Below, one piece after another: positions 16,079 to 24,645 of a DNA stretch of 64,000 nucleotides. The DNA is from Pseudofrankia saprophytica. Its GTDB lineage: Bacteria > Actinomycetota > Actinomycetes > Frankiales > Frankiaceae. The position numbers were made by a program, and so were the translations under genes. The notes under the pieces were generated by a model that saw only the letters and a program-made list of their open reading frames with translations, ran no database searches and had not been told where the DNA came from. How positions within the stretch are numbered: the first letter of the stretch is position 1; each line of letters begins with the position of its first letter. Location of the stretch: NCBI RefSeq assembly GCF_000235425.2, contig NZ_KI912267.1, positions 769,097 to 833,096 on the forward strand. The letters are read 5' to 3'.

Positions 16079-16879
16079 CCGATGGCGTCCCGCCCGTCGC
16101 GGCGATACCTCGACAGCCGCAGATACCGCCAGATCGGTCGCGTGCCCGGCCGGACTGCTGTCCCGGCCAGCGATCGGCGTTGGAGATCGCGGACGGTTGT
16201 GGCCATGATCTGGTGGAGTCGTCCGTGCCAGAGCCAGGAAACGAAATTACTCAAAAATCTGCGCGGGGAGCAGGTGACGCCGGCCACTTGAAACCTGCCA
16301 GTCAAGACATCCCCATCAGCCGATCATCGCGGCTGCAAGCCAGGCGCTGACGGCTGCGGCGGTCCAGGGCACTGGCCGAATCGCGTGCGACTGGAGCGCC
16401 ATCGCCTACGCAGCTAGAACGTCATAGCGACGTCTGACCCATGCCTTCTGCATGCTGCTACAAGCAGGCTTTGCGTGGTTGGGAACTTGAGTTGGTTATG
16501 TCGGGTCAGCGCATCCGCTAGTGCTGTCAGCGCTGCAGGTGGCGAGGGGTACGCCCGTCCGCCGTGAACTGCGGGACGGGCATGGGGGAACCCACGGGGC
16601 GGCGGAACCGCGGGCCGCCCGGGCGCGTCGATTCTGGGAGGCTGACGGTCGGTGGGACGGGAGACCGCATGATCCGGCTACGAAGCCCGCGTGTATGGCC
16701 TCTCGGGTATCCCCGAGCCCACCCTGGTCACCGTCCGTCTCGTGGCCCGTTGATCCTCGCGGACCAAACGGTCGGCCAGCGGCGTGTCGGGGGCCAGCGA
16801 CGCGCGCAGCGCGCCCCTGATGCTGGCGTCGATCCGAGCATGCTTCGCACAGCCCTGCTGGCGGATCCGCGGCGGCCAG
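16079..16879 (+). other. Gene-poor accessory interval
   Basis: About 800 nt without a supportable gene. Short ORFs here (for example 16521-16820) lack codon bias and domain signals. It contains repeat copy B and a relatively AT-rich patch around 16390-16510. It may be decayed DNA. Confidence 0.55.
16204..16264 (+). repeat. Dispersed repeat family 1, copy B
   Basis: Starts CATGATCTGGTGGA like copy A, then GTGCCAGAGCCAGG and core AAACGAAATTACTCA followed by AAAAATCTGCG. Same orientation as copies A and C. Confidence 0.6.
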
Positions 16880-17362
16880 TCAGTGCCCGAGTCGCTGCCG
16901 GATGGCATTGCGGAGCGCATCAAGGTCAGCGGCCGATCGGCTGACTGAGGCACCACGTGGATCGATGGGACCTCCGACGAACGGGTCGTCGGCGTGCCGT
17001 GGGTAGAGATGCAGATGGAGATGGGGCAGGGTGTTGCCGTGAACCTCGTAGTTCATCTTGATCGGCGTGGCGACGGAGGCGACCGCTTCGGCAACGAGCA
17101 TTGAATCGAGCCAGAACTGGGCCTGTTCGTCGCGGCTGAGTTCGTACGGCTCGTTCACATGCCGGCGAGCAACGACGCAGACATAACCCCGCAGGGGAGC
17201 CTGCGGCGGCGCCGTGACCCACACCCCCGTCAACTCGGCAATGACGTGAAGCGGGCCCGACGCACAGATGACGCATCCATGTGGGGTACGCCGCCGTGCC
17301 CACTCGTCGGGCCGCGTCCAGAGCATCCCGCCGGTTGGCCCCAGGCCAGAGGGATCAGTCAT
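16880..17362 (-). CDS. HIT-family hydrolase/transferase
   Basis: 160 residues. The histidine triad is LPHLHLHLYPRH (HxHxH) near residue 108, preceded by GNT and an aligned MNYEVHGN segment; an N-terminal CVIC may bind zinc. HIT proteins act on nucleotide phosphoramidates or dinucleotides (AMP-lysine, Ap4A). ATG 17362 is taken as start; a purine-rich GGGGG is very close upstream, and ATG 17326 is possible. It lies isolated in the repeat-rich accessory interval on the opposite strand to its neighbours. Confidence 0.85.
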   Translation of the reverse strand: MTDPSGLGPTGGMLWTRPDEWARRRTPHGCVICASGPLHVIAELTGVWVTAPPQAPLRGYVCVVARRHVNEPYELSRDEQAQFWLDSMLVAEAVASVATPIKMNYEVHGNTLPHLHLHLYPRHADDPFVGGPIDPRGASVSRSAADLDALRNAIRQRLGH

Positions 17363-17486
17363 GCCCCCATCTTCGCCGCGGTAGCAGAGCGACGGGCCGG
17401 GCTCCCGACACACGCGGCCGGTCGGCCGCGCGGGGCGAGGACAACCGCCAGTAGCGGTCCGACCAACGCCTTCCCGCGACCCAGCG

Positions 17487-17536
17487 AGATCATCGAGACC
17501 AGAGCGGCGAAACGCAATTACTCACCAGATCAGCGC
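17487..17536 (+). repeat. Dispersed repeat family 1, copy C
   Basis: Contains CAGAGCGGCGAAACG and then CAATTACTCA followed by CCAGATCAGCG, aligning with copies A and B through the core and the ATC-GCG tail. Confidence 0.55.
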
Positions 17537-17779
17537 CAGGCGAGTGTGGCACCGATCACCCAAGCAGGGCCTGGCCACCATCATGAGGGTGATCGCGCGG
17601 GCCCCTCTACCGGCTGGCGCCCTTCCCGACAATGTTCGCCCACCCCACCCCCGAAGATCGCCAGTACCGTACCGAAATCCGAACTCCGCATCCCCGTCAG
17701 TTCGGATCCGGGCACAGTCCTGACGATCAAGCTCGCGACATGGCGATGCACCGTACCGACCTTGCCTAAGCGGCAGGCC

Positions 17780-17862
17780 GGCCCGGGCTCCGAACGGGCG
17801 ACGCTGGGATCGCCAGGCGTTCGCAGAGCAATTGGGTTCTTGCGTGTCAGGACTCCGAAAAT
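17780..17862 (+). repeat. Dispersed repeat family 2, copy E
   Basis: GGCCCGGGCTCC, then GGGATCGCCAGGCGTTCGCA and GGGTTCTTGCGTGTCAGG, aligning block by block with 14963-15050. It ends in CTCCGAAAATC where copy D continues into a family-1 core. Confidence 0.5.
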
Positions 17863-17993
17863 CCCACCGGATCACCGCGGCCTCTCCGCGCTGCCGACGC
17901 CGGCGACAATCCGTCGCCGCCTGTGGCCGCGGCCCGGCCAGCCCTGATCACCAACGAGCAGTGGACGGCTGGTGGCCGCTGGCCCTGCCGGCG

Positions 17994-18449
17994 TCAGGAC
18001 CGGTCGGCCGACCTGAGTGGTGCCGTCCAGTCGATGTCAGCGCCCGTGGTCAGCATGCGGACGAGGTGGAAGGAGCGGCTGCTGATGCGCCAGCCGTCGG
18101 CGGTGCGGACGAGGACGTCGTCGTAGCTGCCGATGACGTCGATGAAGGCGTTCGGGTCATCGGGGCGGATCATGAGGACGGCGTGTACGTAGGAGCGGGC
18201 GGTCGCCCGGTCGCCGGTCACGTCGATGACCAGGTTCGACAGTTGGTGACGGGTGTCGCCCATGTCCCGGTGCGCCGTGGTCATGTAGTCCGTGATCGCC
18301 TCGGCGCCGGACAGGCGCAGCCCGTAGTCCGCCTCCACGTCGTCGGTCCAGCAGGTCCGGAACAGCTTCCAGTCCCGCTGGTCGATTCCGGTCGCGTACC
18401 GGATCAGCACCTCGCTGATCTGCGCCTGGTCCTCGCGTAACCCGTCCAC
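17994..18449 (-). CDS. SnoaL/NTF2-like protein
   Basis: 151 residues from GTG 18449, favoured over ATG 18500 by AAGGAG about 9-10 nt upstream. The sequence is a SnoaL_4-type NTF2-like fold: N-terminal helix ISEVLIRYATGIDQRDWKLFRTCWTDDVEADY, then HRDMGDTRHQLSNLVIDVTGDRATARSYVHAVLM and the final strands GSYDDVLVRTADGWRISSRSFHLVR. The family includes small isomerases, dehydratases, polyketide cyclases and ring-hydroxylating dioxygenase beta-like subunits. No partner gene is adjacent, so its reaction is unknown. Confidence 0.87.
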   Translation of the reverse strand: MDGLREDQAQISEVLIRYATGIDQRDWKLFRTCWTDDVEADYGLRLSGAEAITDYMTTAHRDMGDTRHQLSNLVIDVTGDRATARSYVHAVLMIRPDDPNAFIDVIGSYDDVLVRTADGWRISSRSFHLVRMLTTGADIDWTAPLRSADRS

Positions 18450-18684
18450 TGCCGGCTCTCCTTCGGTTCGTGGGCCCGCTCGCCCGGCCCGTTCGTCCAT
18501 CGCGTCGGCCCATCACGTTCCGCGAGTCACCGCGCCGGTCGCAACCGATAGCGGGACCGGGGCCAAGGTCGGCGACCCACGTGCGCGAGTGGTGGCGGTC
18601 CGCGGTCCGCGGGCCACGGGCCGTCCCGGCCACCCGTCTGGCAACGGCGTGGCCGGGACGACGCGGCGCCGGGTCAGGGCGTGG

Positions 18685-19689
18685 TCAGCCGCCGACGGCG
18701 GGGAGGACCGGGACGCAGATCAGTGGCCTCGGATGCTGGGGGTCCAGCGCGTTCTGGACGTAGCGCAGCGCCACCCGGTCGTAGGCGACCGAGATGTGGT
18801 CCGAGCCGTCCAGGAGGCAGCTGTCCTGGAGGGTGATGTTCCGGACGTTCGCGCCGGGCAGGAACGCCGAGGTGTACGGGGTGACGATCTCGTCGTAACG
18901 GGTCTCGATCACGGTGTAGCGCACGCCGGGCCGGGTGCCGCCGCCGGCGTTGAGGGCGGTGAGGAACGGCGAGCCGGCGATCTGCTGGGCACATGACTGG
19001 CAGATCGACTCGATCGGCCCGGTGAGGCCGAAGACTCCGGCGAGGGTCGCCAGGCCCAGGAGGGTCGTGCCGTGGTTGGAAGGCGCGAGCCCGACCAGGG
19101 CGTTGACCTTCGCGTCCCCGCCCAGGTTGTTGATGTAGTAGCGGGGCAGCATCCCGCCCTGGGAGTGGCCGACGATGTCGACCTTCGACGCGCCCGTGGC
19201 GGCGAGCACCTGGTCGACGAAGGTGGCGAGCTGCGCGGAGCTCTCCTCGATGGGCCTCGTCCCCTGGAGGTAGTCGGTCGGCGATGCGCCGCCGATGTTC
19301 GGGGCGAAGACGCAGTAGCCGTCGTTCTTCAGCAGCGGCGCCAGCGCCTGCCACTCATTGGTCTTGTCCGCCAGCGTTCCGTGGACGAGTACCACAGGTC
19401 GTGGGTGCGCGGCGCTGGGCCGGCAGGAGAAGTCGTTCGCGCCGGGAGGGTCGGCGTTCGGGTGCGCCAGCGAGATGGCGACCGCCGCGGGGAAGTTGTA
19501 GAGGACCGGGAGGGGCGCCGCGGCCGAGGCGGGGGCGGCCGTCGAGAGAGCGCCGGCCAGCAGGCCGCCCGCCAGCAGGACCGGCAGCGCGGCGAGCGCG
19601 ATGCCGCGAGTCGGGGCGGTGGGGCGCGCGGTGGGGCGGGTCAACGCGGTGGGGCGGGTTAATCGGTGGCGGAGACGGGTGAGCCGCAT
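18685..19689 (-). CDS. Secreted triacylglycerol lipase/esterase (lipase class 2-like)
   Basis: 334 residues. A perfect AAGGAGGT lies 6 nt before ATG 19689. The long n-region contains a TRPTALTRPTARPTAPT repeat; a hydrophobic signal follows, with likely cleavage after ASA near residue 57. The mature alpha/beta hydrolase has oxyanion/lid start PVVLVHGTLADKTNEW, nucleophile Ser176 in VGHSQGG, an acid in ETRYDEIVTPY and a His in GSDHISVAYD. Two Cys pairs suggest disulfides. Expected to hydrolyse esters outside the cell. A TetR-type palindrome (19781-19796) lies about 90 nt upstream and is a likely operator. Confidence 0.9.
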   Translation of the reverse strand: MRLTRLRHRLTRPTALTRPTARPTAPTRGIALAALPVLLAGGLLAGALSTAAPASAAAPLPVLYNFPAAVAISLAHPNADPPGANDFSCRPSAAHPRPVVLVHGTLADKTNEWQALAPLLKNDGYCVFAPNIGGASPTDYLQGTRPIEESSAQLATFVDQVLAATGASKVDIVGHSQGGMLPRYYINNLGGDAKVNALVGLAPSNHGTTLLGLATLAGVFGLTGPIESICQSCAQQIAGSPFLTALNAGGGTRPGVRYTVIETRYDEIVTPYTSAFLPGANVRNITLQDSCLLDGSDHISVAYDRVALRYVQNALDPQHPRPLICVPVLPAVGG

Positions 19690-19780
19690 GGGACTACCTC
19701 CTTGGTGCCGCCGCCGGGTCTGCTCCGTGGACCTGCCGGGCCTGGGTCCGGCGGAGATCGGAGAGGGCGGTGGAGATAGT

Positions 19781-19796
19781 TACCTACTGGTAGGTA
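19781..19796 (-). promoter_or_regulatory. Candidate TetR-type operator upstream of the lipase
   Basis: TACCTACTGGTAGGTA: 7-bp perfect arms with a 2-bp centre, a form typical of TetR-family operators. It lies in an AT-richer patch 92-107 nt upstream of the lipase start. No TetR gene is nearby, so the regulator would act in trans. Confidence 0.5.
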
Positions 19797-19839
19797 GGAA
19801 ATGCGACAGAAACCTCGCCGTTACGACTCAGCTCTTGAT

Positions 19840-19854
19840 CGTGGTGACACCACG
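19840..19854. promoter_or_regulatory. Perfect 7-bp-arm palindrome CGTGGTG-A-CACCACG
   Basis: A second perfect dyad between the lipase and the glycosyltransferase. It may be a second operator for the lipase or a small hairpin; no further support is visible. Confidence 0.3.
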
Positions 19855-19937
19855 CGCTAGCAAGGTCCGCGACCAGGTAGACAGCCACGCGACGCGACCA
19901 CGCCTCGCGTCTCGTGACAAGCCATCGACGGGTTGAT

Positions 19938-19965
19938 GGCACCTCGGTGTCGGCACCAAGGTGCC
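19938..19965 (-). terminator. Candidate hairpin downstream of the glycosyltransferase
   Basis: GGCACCT (19938-19944) and AGGTGCC (19959-19965) form a 7-bp stem with a 14-nt loop, 21 nt past the stop of the minus-strand glycosyltransferase. There is no U-tract, as is usual in high-GC actinobacteria, so the assignment is tentative. Confidence 0.35.
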
Positions 19966-19985
19966 AAACGGGCCGCGGCTACCCG

Positions 19986-21569
19986 CTATCCGCCGTCCGG
20001 TGGCGGCCACCGCGCCGGGGCTCGGTGGAACGGCACGGACGCGGTTTCCCCACCGCCGACGCCGGCCGCCCAGGGGCTGGTGAGGCGGTGCGGTCCGGTC
20101 GACGGGAACGGCGGCCGCTCGTCGTCGACGGGGAGGACCCGCTCGGCGGCGCTGGCCCCGTCGCGGCCGTCGCGGTCGCCATGAACGTCAGGGACGTCAG
20201 GGACGCGGCGCGCCCGGCGGCCGACCAGAGCGCCGACGGCCACGGCCGCGAGCAGGACGACGCTGGGCTCGCCCACGGCGCGGAACCTCGTGGTGCCGTA
20301 GATCATCGCCGAGGCGACCGACAGCGCCAGCGGCGCCGCCACCAGCGGCAGCACCGGCACCCGGCGTCGGCGCAGCACCACCAGCCCGCCGACCCCGGTG
20401 GCGGTCAGGCACCACAGCGACACCGTGGCGATCTCGCTGAGGACGAGCGGGCGCTCCTCGATGACGTCGAGCCTGGCCTGCTGCCACGGCCGGTACACCG
20501 CCCAGGTGCGGCCCAGCCGGGCCGCGGCGACGACGGGCAGCCGTTTCTCGTGGCTCCCGATGTAGGCGAACGCGATGTCCTGGTAGAACAGGTCGCTCTC
20601 GGACGCCTCCTTCGGCGGGGGCCCGAACGGGTCCGTGCAGGAGAGCATCCACCAGCCGAGCAGGTCGCCGTAGTACGTATCGTCACACTGAGTGACAGCC
20701 AGGGTCACGCCGAGGCCGTTCTCGATGTACACCGGATGCTCGAACCGCGACAGGTTGTAGCCCACCCACGGGCCGATCGCCACCGCGCTGGTCGCGGCGG
20801 CCAGGCCCAGGTACCCGAAGCGGCGGCGCCAGGACAGCGCAGGTAACCGCAGCAGGAACGGTGTGACCAGGATGAGGGCGAGCAGCGCCAGCTCCGCGCG
20901 CGTCAGCATCGTCGCGGCGAGCGCCAGCCCCACCCAGACGACGTCGAGCGGGCGGCGCCGGTCGTAGAGCCGGTAGGTGGCCAGGACGAGCAGGGCGCAC
21001 GTCAGGATGCCGGGAGTCTCGGACATCACCAGCGGGTCGGGCAGCCACATGCCCGGGTACACGGCGGCGATGGCGGCGGCGACCAGGCCGGTCACCGGGC
21101 CCGCGATCCGCCTGCCCGCCAGCCCGACGACCAGCACCGACAGGGCACCGATCCCACACAGGAAGACCTGGTGGTCGGCGAAGCCGCCGCGCCCGAGCAC
21201 CGACGGGATCGCGAGCAGCATGCTGGTCATCGGCGGATGCTGCGCGTACGGCACGTACTCGCCGTCGTTCAGCAGCGCGCTCGGCAGCGGCCAGCCGCGG
21301 CCGTCGGCGAACATGTTCGCCGCGTGGTGGTAGTAGTACGCGTCCCCGGCGATCTTCATCGGGTACAGCCAGTGGAACAGGTACCACAGTCGCACCCCGA
21401 GCGCCGCCAGGACGATCAGCGCCAGCACGACCCACCACAGCCGCCGGTTCCCGGTCCGCAGGGGGTCGGTACCCGCGCCGGCCGCGCGCGGATGGGGGCG
21501 GGGCGCGTGCCGGCCACGTGGGCGGGCCATGATCACCCGGCGCCGCTGGTCGTCTCCCCCGGCCGGCAT
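19986..21569 (-). CDS. Polytopic GT39-like glycosyltransferase/mannosyltransferase
   Basis: 527 residues with about 11-12 membrane helices. ATG 21569 is preceded by AGGAGGGA with ideal spacing; an internal ATG at 21530 is weaker. After TM1 comes LYPMKIAGDAYYYHHAANMFADGRGWPLPS, the first periplasmic loop of the GT39/ArnT/PMT superfamily, with the DAYYY acidic site that usually binds the lipid-phosphate sugar donor. The cytosolic C-terminus of about 80 residues is charged and Pro-rich. Expected to transfer a sugar from polyprenyl phosphate to an envelope acceptor. It stands alone, with a MATE exporter upstream on the same strand. Confidence 0.85.
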   Translation of the reverse strand: MPAGGDDQRRRVIMARPRGRHAPRPHPRAAGAGTDPLRTGNRRLWWVVLALIVLAALGVRLWYLFHWLYPMKIAGDAYYYHHAANMFADGRGWPLPSALLNDGEYVPYAQHPPMTSMLLAIPSVLGRGGFADHQVFLCGIGALSVLVVGLAGRRIAGPVTGLVAAAIAAVYPGMWLPDPLVMSETPGILTCALLVLATYRLYDRRRPLDVVWVGLALAATMLTRAELALLALILVTPFLLRLPALSWRRRFGYLGLAAATSAVAIGPWVGYNLSRFEHPVYIENGLGVTLAVTQCDDTYYGDLLGWWMLSCTDPFGPPPKEASESDLFYQDIAFAYIGSHEKRLPVVAAARLGRTWAVYRPWQQARLDVIEERPLVLSEIATVSLWCLTATGVGGLVVLRRRRVPVLPLVAAPLALSVASAMIYGTTRFRAVGEPSVVLLAAVAVGALVGRRARRVPDVPDVHGDRDGRDGASAAERVLPVDDERPPFPSTGPHRLTSPWAAGVGGGETASVPFHRAPARWPPPDGG

Positions 21570-21778
21570 CCGTCCCTCCTGAGGACGAATCGGTGGGCAC
21601 TCGCGCAACGCCATGGCCGCGTATTGGCACGACCAGACCGGACGAATACCCCAGGACGCCGTAATAGTAGGCGATTGGGTACGACCGGCTACACCCGGCC
21701 CAACCGGCGGCCGGCCGCGGCCCTCCGGCGGGATCGACCGGCGCGAAGGCTGACCGGGAGCCGGGCCGGGATGGGCCG

Positions 21779-23140
21779 TCAGCGGGTGGCGCCGACGACG
21801 AGCCAGGCGCTGCCGCGAACGCGCAGGCCGAGCGTCGCGGCGCGGGCGGCGAGGAAGCCGCCGGCGAACGCGCCCATGAGCCAGCCGACACCGGTCGCCC
21901 CGCTCGGCCGCCACAGCAGGATTGCCTCCGCCAGCCCCGCGAACACGGCCAGGTTGAGCAGACCGGTCCAGGCCAGGTAGCGGTTGTCGCCCGCGCCGAT
22001 GAGCACGCCGTCGAGCACGAAGACCAGCCCGCCCAGCGGCACGGTGGCGGCGAGCACGAGGACCGCGGGCACGACCAGCTCGGCGACGTCGGCCGCGTTG
22101 GTGAAGACCGGGCCGATCACCCAGGCCAGCGCCGCGAGCACGACTCCCAGCACGCCGCCGCCGCCGACGCCCCAGGCGACGCAGCGGCGCAGCACGACGC
22201 GCGCGGCGGCCGGGTCGCCGGCACCAAGCCGGTCGCCGACGAGCACCTGGGCGGCGACGGCGAGGGCGTCGAGGGCGAAGCCCGCGGTGAAGAACAGCGT
22301 CATCGCGATCTGGAACGCGGCGAGCTCGTTCGAGCCGAGCGCGGTCGCGACATAGGTGACGAGCAACAGGGCCGCGCGCAGGCTCGCCGTGCGCAGCAGC
22401 AGCCAGAATCCGGTGTGCGCGCCGCGCAGCACGCCGACCGGCCGGGGCGCCCCGCTCGCCCCGACGCGCCGGGCGTGGCGGGCGACCATCCCCAGGTAGG
22501 CGGCGGCCATGCCCCACTGGGCGAGGACCGTGCCCGCGGCGGAGCCCGCTATGCCCCAGCCCGCACCGTAGATGAGGCCGCCGTTGAGCGCGGCGTTGGC
22601 CGCGAAGCCCACCCCCGCGACGACGAGCGGGGTGCGGGTGTCGTGCAGGCCGCGCAGCAGCCCGGCCGAGGCGTAGACCAGCAGCATCGCCGGCAGGCCG
22701 GCCATCGAGATCCGCAGATAGACGGCCGCCTCGTGCGCCACGAGCGCGTCCGCCCCGAAGGCGCGCGGCAGCGCCGGTGTCAACCACCAGCCGAGCGCGG
22801 CGAGGGCCACCCCCAGCGCCGCGGCGAGCCACAACCCGTCGATGCCCGCGGACACGGCGCCGCGCAGGTCGCCCGCACCGCGCAGCCGGGCGACGGTCGG
22901 CGTGGTCGCGTAGGCAAGGAAGATCATGAGGCCGACGGCGGTCTGCAGCACCGACGCCGCGAGGCTCAGGCCACCCAGGGCGGAGGCGCCGAGATGGCCG
23001 ACCATCGCGGTGTCGGCGAGCAGGAACAGTGGCTCGGCCACCAGCGCGCCGAGCGCCGGGGCGGCGAGCACGAGGATCGCTCGGTCGAGGCTCCGGTCCC
23101 CTCGCCCCTCGAGGACGCTCACGGAGCCCTCCGACGTCAC
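21779..23140 (-). CDS. MATE-family efflux transporter (DinF-like)
   Basis: 453 residues, 12 predicted membrane helices in two 6-helix halves. Characteristic segments: APALGALVAEPLFLLADTAMVGHLG in TM1-2, YLRISMAGLPAMLL in TM5 and, in the second half, NELAAFQIAMTLFFTAGFALDALAVAAQVLVGDRLGAGD. It matches the DinF branch, which exports drugs or metabolites using a cation gradient. GTG 23140 is favoured over GTG 23143 because GGAGGT is then 6 nt away. It is divergent from the membrane esterase across a gap holding a 16-bp palindrome. Confidence 0.9.
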   Translation of the reverse strand: MTSEGSVSVLEGRGDRSLDRAILVLAAPALGALVAEPLFLLADTAMVGHLGASALGGLSLAASVLQTAVGLMIFLAYATTPTVARLRGAGDLRGAVSAGIDGLWLAAALGVALAALGWWLTPALPRAFGADALVAHEAAVYLRISMAGLPAMLLVYASAGLLRGLHDTRTPLVVAGVGFAANAALNGGLIYGAGWGIAGSAAGTVLAQWGMAAAYLGMVARHARRVGASGAPRPVGVLRGAHTGFWLLLRTASLRAALLLVTYVATALGSNELAAFQIAMTLFFTAGFALDALAVAAQVLVGDRLGAGDPAAARVVLRRCVAWGVGGGGVLGVVLAALAWVIGPVFTNAADVAELVVPAVLVLAATVPLGGLVFVLDGVLIGAGDNRYLAWTGLLNLAVFAGLAEAILLWRPSGATGVGWLMGAFAGGFLAARAATLGLRVRGSAWLVVGATR

Positions 23141-23345
23141 CACCGCACCTCCGCCCGGCGTCGCCGCCGTTGCCGACGAGGTCCGGGGATCGGGACCCCG
23201 GGCCCGCGCACGTCCCGTCGGAGCGGTCTCGGCCGCCGCGGCGGTCCGGCACGCCGCCCGCGAATGTAGCTCCGCTCGCCGGGACGATGCCCGTAATGTC
23301 CGTCACCCGGCCAGCGCCGGAGAACGAGATCGCCACCGGCGACAA

Positions 23346-23361
23346 AAAGTGATATCACTTT
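23346..23361. promoter_or_regulatory. Perfect 16-bp palindromic operator AAAGTGATATCACTTT
   Basis: Self-complementary over all 16 bases and 75% AT in a roughly 72% GC genome. It lies 59 nt before the esterase ATG and about 205 nt before the MATE start. Position and symmetry are those of a repressor operator, most likely for the esterase gene. The regulator is not in the window. Confidence 0.6.
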
Positions 23362-23420
23362 AGTGCGGTGGTACGGGCAGCCAGTCCGGCCGGCCGGCCG
23401 CCTGACGAAGGGACCACGCG

Positions 23421-24590
23421 ATGCCGGTCGGGTACGTGATTGCCGTGGTCGCGGTCGGGTGCGCGGCGCTGGTCGCGCTCGCTCCGCCGCGACGGCCGCG
23501 GAGCCTGGCCATGGTGAGCTACCTGTGGGGCATCGCCTTCACCGAGCTGCCAGGGCTGGCGATCCTCTACCTGCTCGTCACGACACTGGTCGCCTTCGAC
23601 GCGGGCGACGTCGACTCGGTCGGCGGCTGGGTGACGTTCGCGGCCGCGGTGATGATCGCCTGCGGGCTGGCCGTCGTCGCCTGGCGCGGCACCCGGGCGA
23701 GGCCGGCGGTCCAGCGGGCGCTCGACCAGGGCCTGGGCGCGGGCTGGCGCGCCCGGCTCGACGCCGACACCGCGGCCAGGCACCGGCGCCGCCGGTACGC
23801 CCGGATCCTGCTCGGCCCGTTCCCCATTCCCGGGCCTGGCATCAGGCGGGTCAAGAACATCCGTTACGGCGATGCGGGCCGGCGCAACCAGCTCGACGTG
23901 TATCACGGCCGTTCTCGGCCGGCCGGCGGGCCGGTGCTGATCCACCTTCACGGCGGGCGGTACTCCGGCGGACGCAAGAGCACCCAGTCGCTGCCCCTGC
24001 TGCACCGGCTGGCGGGCCAGGGCTGGGTGTGCGTCAGCGCGAACTACCGGCTTCGCCCGGCCGCGGGGCTGCGCGACCACCTGGTCGACGCGAAGAAGCT
24101 GATCGCCTGGGCGCGGGAGCACGGCGCCGAGTACGGCGCCAACCCGTCGACGGTCTTCGTGGCCGGCAGCTCCGCCGGGGCGCACCTGATGTCCCTGGCC
24201 GCGCTGACCGCCGACGACCCCGCGCACCAGCCCGGCTTCGAGACGGCGGACACCTCGGTCACCGCCGTCGTCTGCCTGGGCGGGTACTACGGCGACTACG
24301 GCGCCGACCCGGGCTGGCCGGCGGCCTCCTCGCCCCGGGCCTATGCCCGGCCCGACGCACCGCCGTTCTTCGTGGCGCACGGCGACCGGGACAACATCGT
24401 CCCCGTCGCGGCTGCCCGGGAGTTCGTCGCGGAGCTACGCGCCGTGTCGTCGGACCCGGTCGTCTATGCCGAGCTGCCGGGCGGCCAGCACGCGTTCGAC
24501 CTGTTCCACTCGCCGCGTTTCGAGGCCGTCGTCGACGGGATCGAGGCGTTCGCCGCCTGGGTGCGCTCGCGGGAGAGCACGCCCGCCTAG
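23421..24590 (+). CDS. Membrane-anchored alpha/beta hydrolase (HSL/BD-FAE-like esterase)
   Basis: 389 residues. Two N-terminal membrane helices (about 3-22 and 33-60; a third hydrophobic span at 68-88) tether a cytosolic catalytic domain starting near residue 145 (NIRYGDAGRRNQLDVYHG). Catalytic features: oxyanion HGG in LIHLHGGRYSGG, nucleophile Ser in VAGSSAGAHL, Asp in HGDRDNIVPV and His in GGQHAFD. These are the hormone-sensitive-lipase-like marks of carboxylesterases. AAGGGA precedes ATG 23421. The 16-bp palindrome just upstream probably controls it. Physiological ester unknown. Confidence 0.88.
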   Translation: MPVGYVIAVVAVGCAALVALAPPRRPRSLAMVSYLWGIAFTELPGLAILYLLVTTLVAFDAGDVDSVGGWVTFAAAVMIACGLAVVAWRGTRARPAVQRALDQGLGAGWRARLDADTAARHRRRRYARILLGPFPIPGPGIRRVKNIRYGDAGRRNQLDVYHGRSRPAGGPVLIHLHGGRYSGGRKSTQSLPLLHRLAGQGWVCVSANYRLRPAAGLRDHLVDAKKLIAWAREHGAEYGANPSTVFVAGSSAGAHLMSLAALTADDPAHQPGFETADTSVTAVVCLGGYYGDYGADPGWPAASSPRAYARPDAPPFFVAHGDRDNIVPVAAAREFVAELRAVSSDPVVYAELPGGQHAFDLFHSPRFEAVVDGIEAFAAWVRSRESTPA

Positions 24591-24645
24591 ACCGCCTGGA
24601 CGGCGGCTCGACCCGCATCCCGTCGGCTGGGAGACCTCCGCGGGC

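Larger units (their letters stand above)
17363..17993 (+). other. Gene-poor interval with repeat copies C and E
   Basis: No supportable gene; reading frames lack codon bias. It holds copy C of repeat family 1 and copy E of family 2. It separates the HIT gene from the NTF2-like gene and closes the accessory stretch that begins at 14.6 kb. Confidence 0.55.

Noticed and set aside
15715-16305. 196-codon minus-strand ORF over the PH-like membrane protein
   Set aside because: Shadow frame; the plus-strand gene has a strong ribosome-binding site and sensible membrane topology.
16521-16944. Two overlapping ORFs of about 100-126 codons in the gene-poor interval
   Set aside because: No third-position GC bias, no domain content and no ribosome-binding site; the interval looks non-coding.
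14614-17993. Search for a transposase or integrase in the repeat-bearing interval
   Set aside because: No DDE, HUH or recombinase motif in any frame; the repeats cannot be tied to a known insertion sequence.
24592-24606. CCGCC/GGCGG short stem between esterase and Sensor/DUF4097 genes as a terminator
   Set aside because: Only 5 bp in very GC-rich DNA, which is not distinguishable from chance.
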